Source: Sediminibacterium sp.
GTDB lineage: Bacteria > Bacteroidota > Bacteroidia > Chitinophagales > Chitinophagaceae
Assembly (NCBI GenBank): GCA_017987615.1
Contig: JAGNTI010000079.1
Span: 1 to 6,206 of the forward strand
DNA length: 6,206 nt
Direction: 5' to 3'
In this document: piece after piece, positions 6,160 to 6,206 of the stretch
Layout of the letters: each line of letters opens with the position of its first letter
Position numbering within the stretch: position 1 is the stretch's first letter
Notes under the pieces: generated by a model
Told to the model about the DNA's origin: nothing
Database searches by the model: none
What the model saw: only the letters and a program-made list of their open reading frames with translations
Made by a program: the position numbers and the translations under genes

Positions 6160-6206
6160 AACACGGCTGCTCTAACGGCAAAAAGATTTCACAATAGCAA
6201 AAAAAA

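Noticed and set aside
5844..6164. Minus-strand ORF of 106 codons over the OsmC-family gene
   Set aside because: It is antisense to a gene with clear OsmC motifs and shows no domain of its own.
6160..6206. Terminator or gene start after the OsmC-family gene
   Set aside because: No stem of useful length precedes the final A-run, and the 47 bp are too few to recognise a coding frame.

Overview
The window looks like a chromosomal fragment of a Bacteroidota bacterium, most likely of the Chitinophagaceae/Chitinophagales type. The basis is AT-rich coding sequence, starts preceded by A-rich leaders rather than Shine-Dalgarno sequences, a TTTG/TAnnTTTG-type promoter ahead of lipA, and proteins (FHS sugar permease, GlgA N-terminus, NAGPA-domain protein) that resemble Bacteroidota families. 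The family-level placement is an inference from recalled family resemblance, not from a search.

Region 1 (1-2918) is a carbohydrate module. At the left edge, on the minus strand, lie the first 56 codons of a glycogen synthase gene (glgA), which runs out of the window. A 123-bp intergenic region with a 6-3-6 palindrome separates it from a divergent plus-strand pair: an FHS/MFS sugar transporter and a ROK-family sugar kinase, probably a glucokinase. Together they suggest hexose import, phosphorylation and storage as glycogen. Two proteins depart from textbook relatives. The transporter is about 100 residues longer than FucP, with two apparent extra membrane hairpins and no acidic residue at the two positions important in FucP. 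The kinase has lost all three cysteines of the ROK zinc site.

Region 2 (2933-5703), all on the minus strand and convergent with region 1, holds an uncharacterised exported protein, then lipA (lipoyl synthase), then a secreted NAGPA/DUF2233-domain protein whose ATG overlaps the lipA stop codon (ATGA). A good candidate Bacteroidota promoter for lipA sits across the stop codon of the exported-protein gene.

Region 3 (5749-6159, plus strand) is an OsmC-family protein with both conserved cysteines, transcribed divergently from the exported-protein gene. The last 47 bases hold nothing I can identify.

I found no mobile element, CRISPR array, RNA gene, or convincing new defence or biosynthetic system. 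Most of the window is ordinary housekeeping and sugar metabolism. The points worth a second look are the variant transporter, the zinc-less kinase and the lipA/NAGPA coupling.
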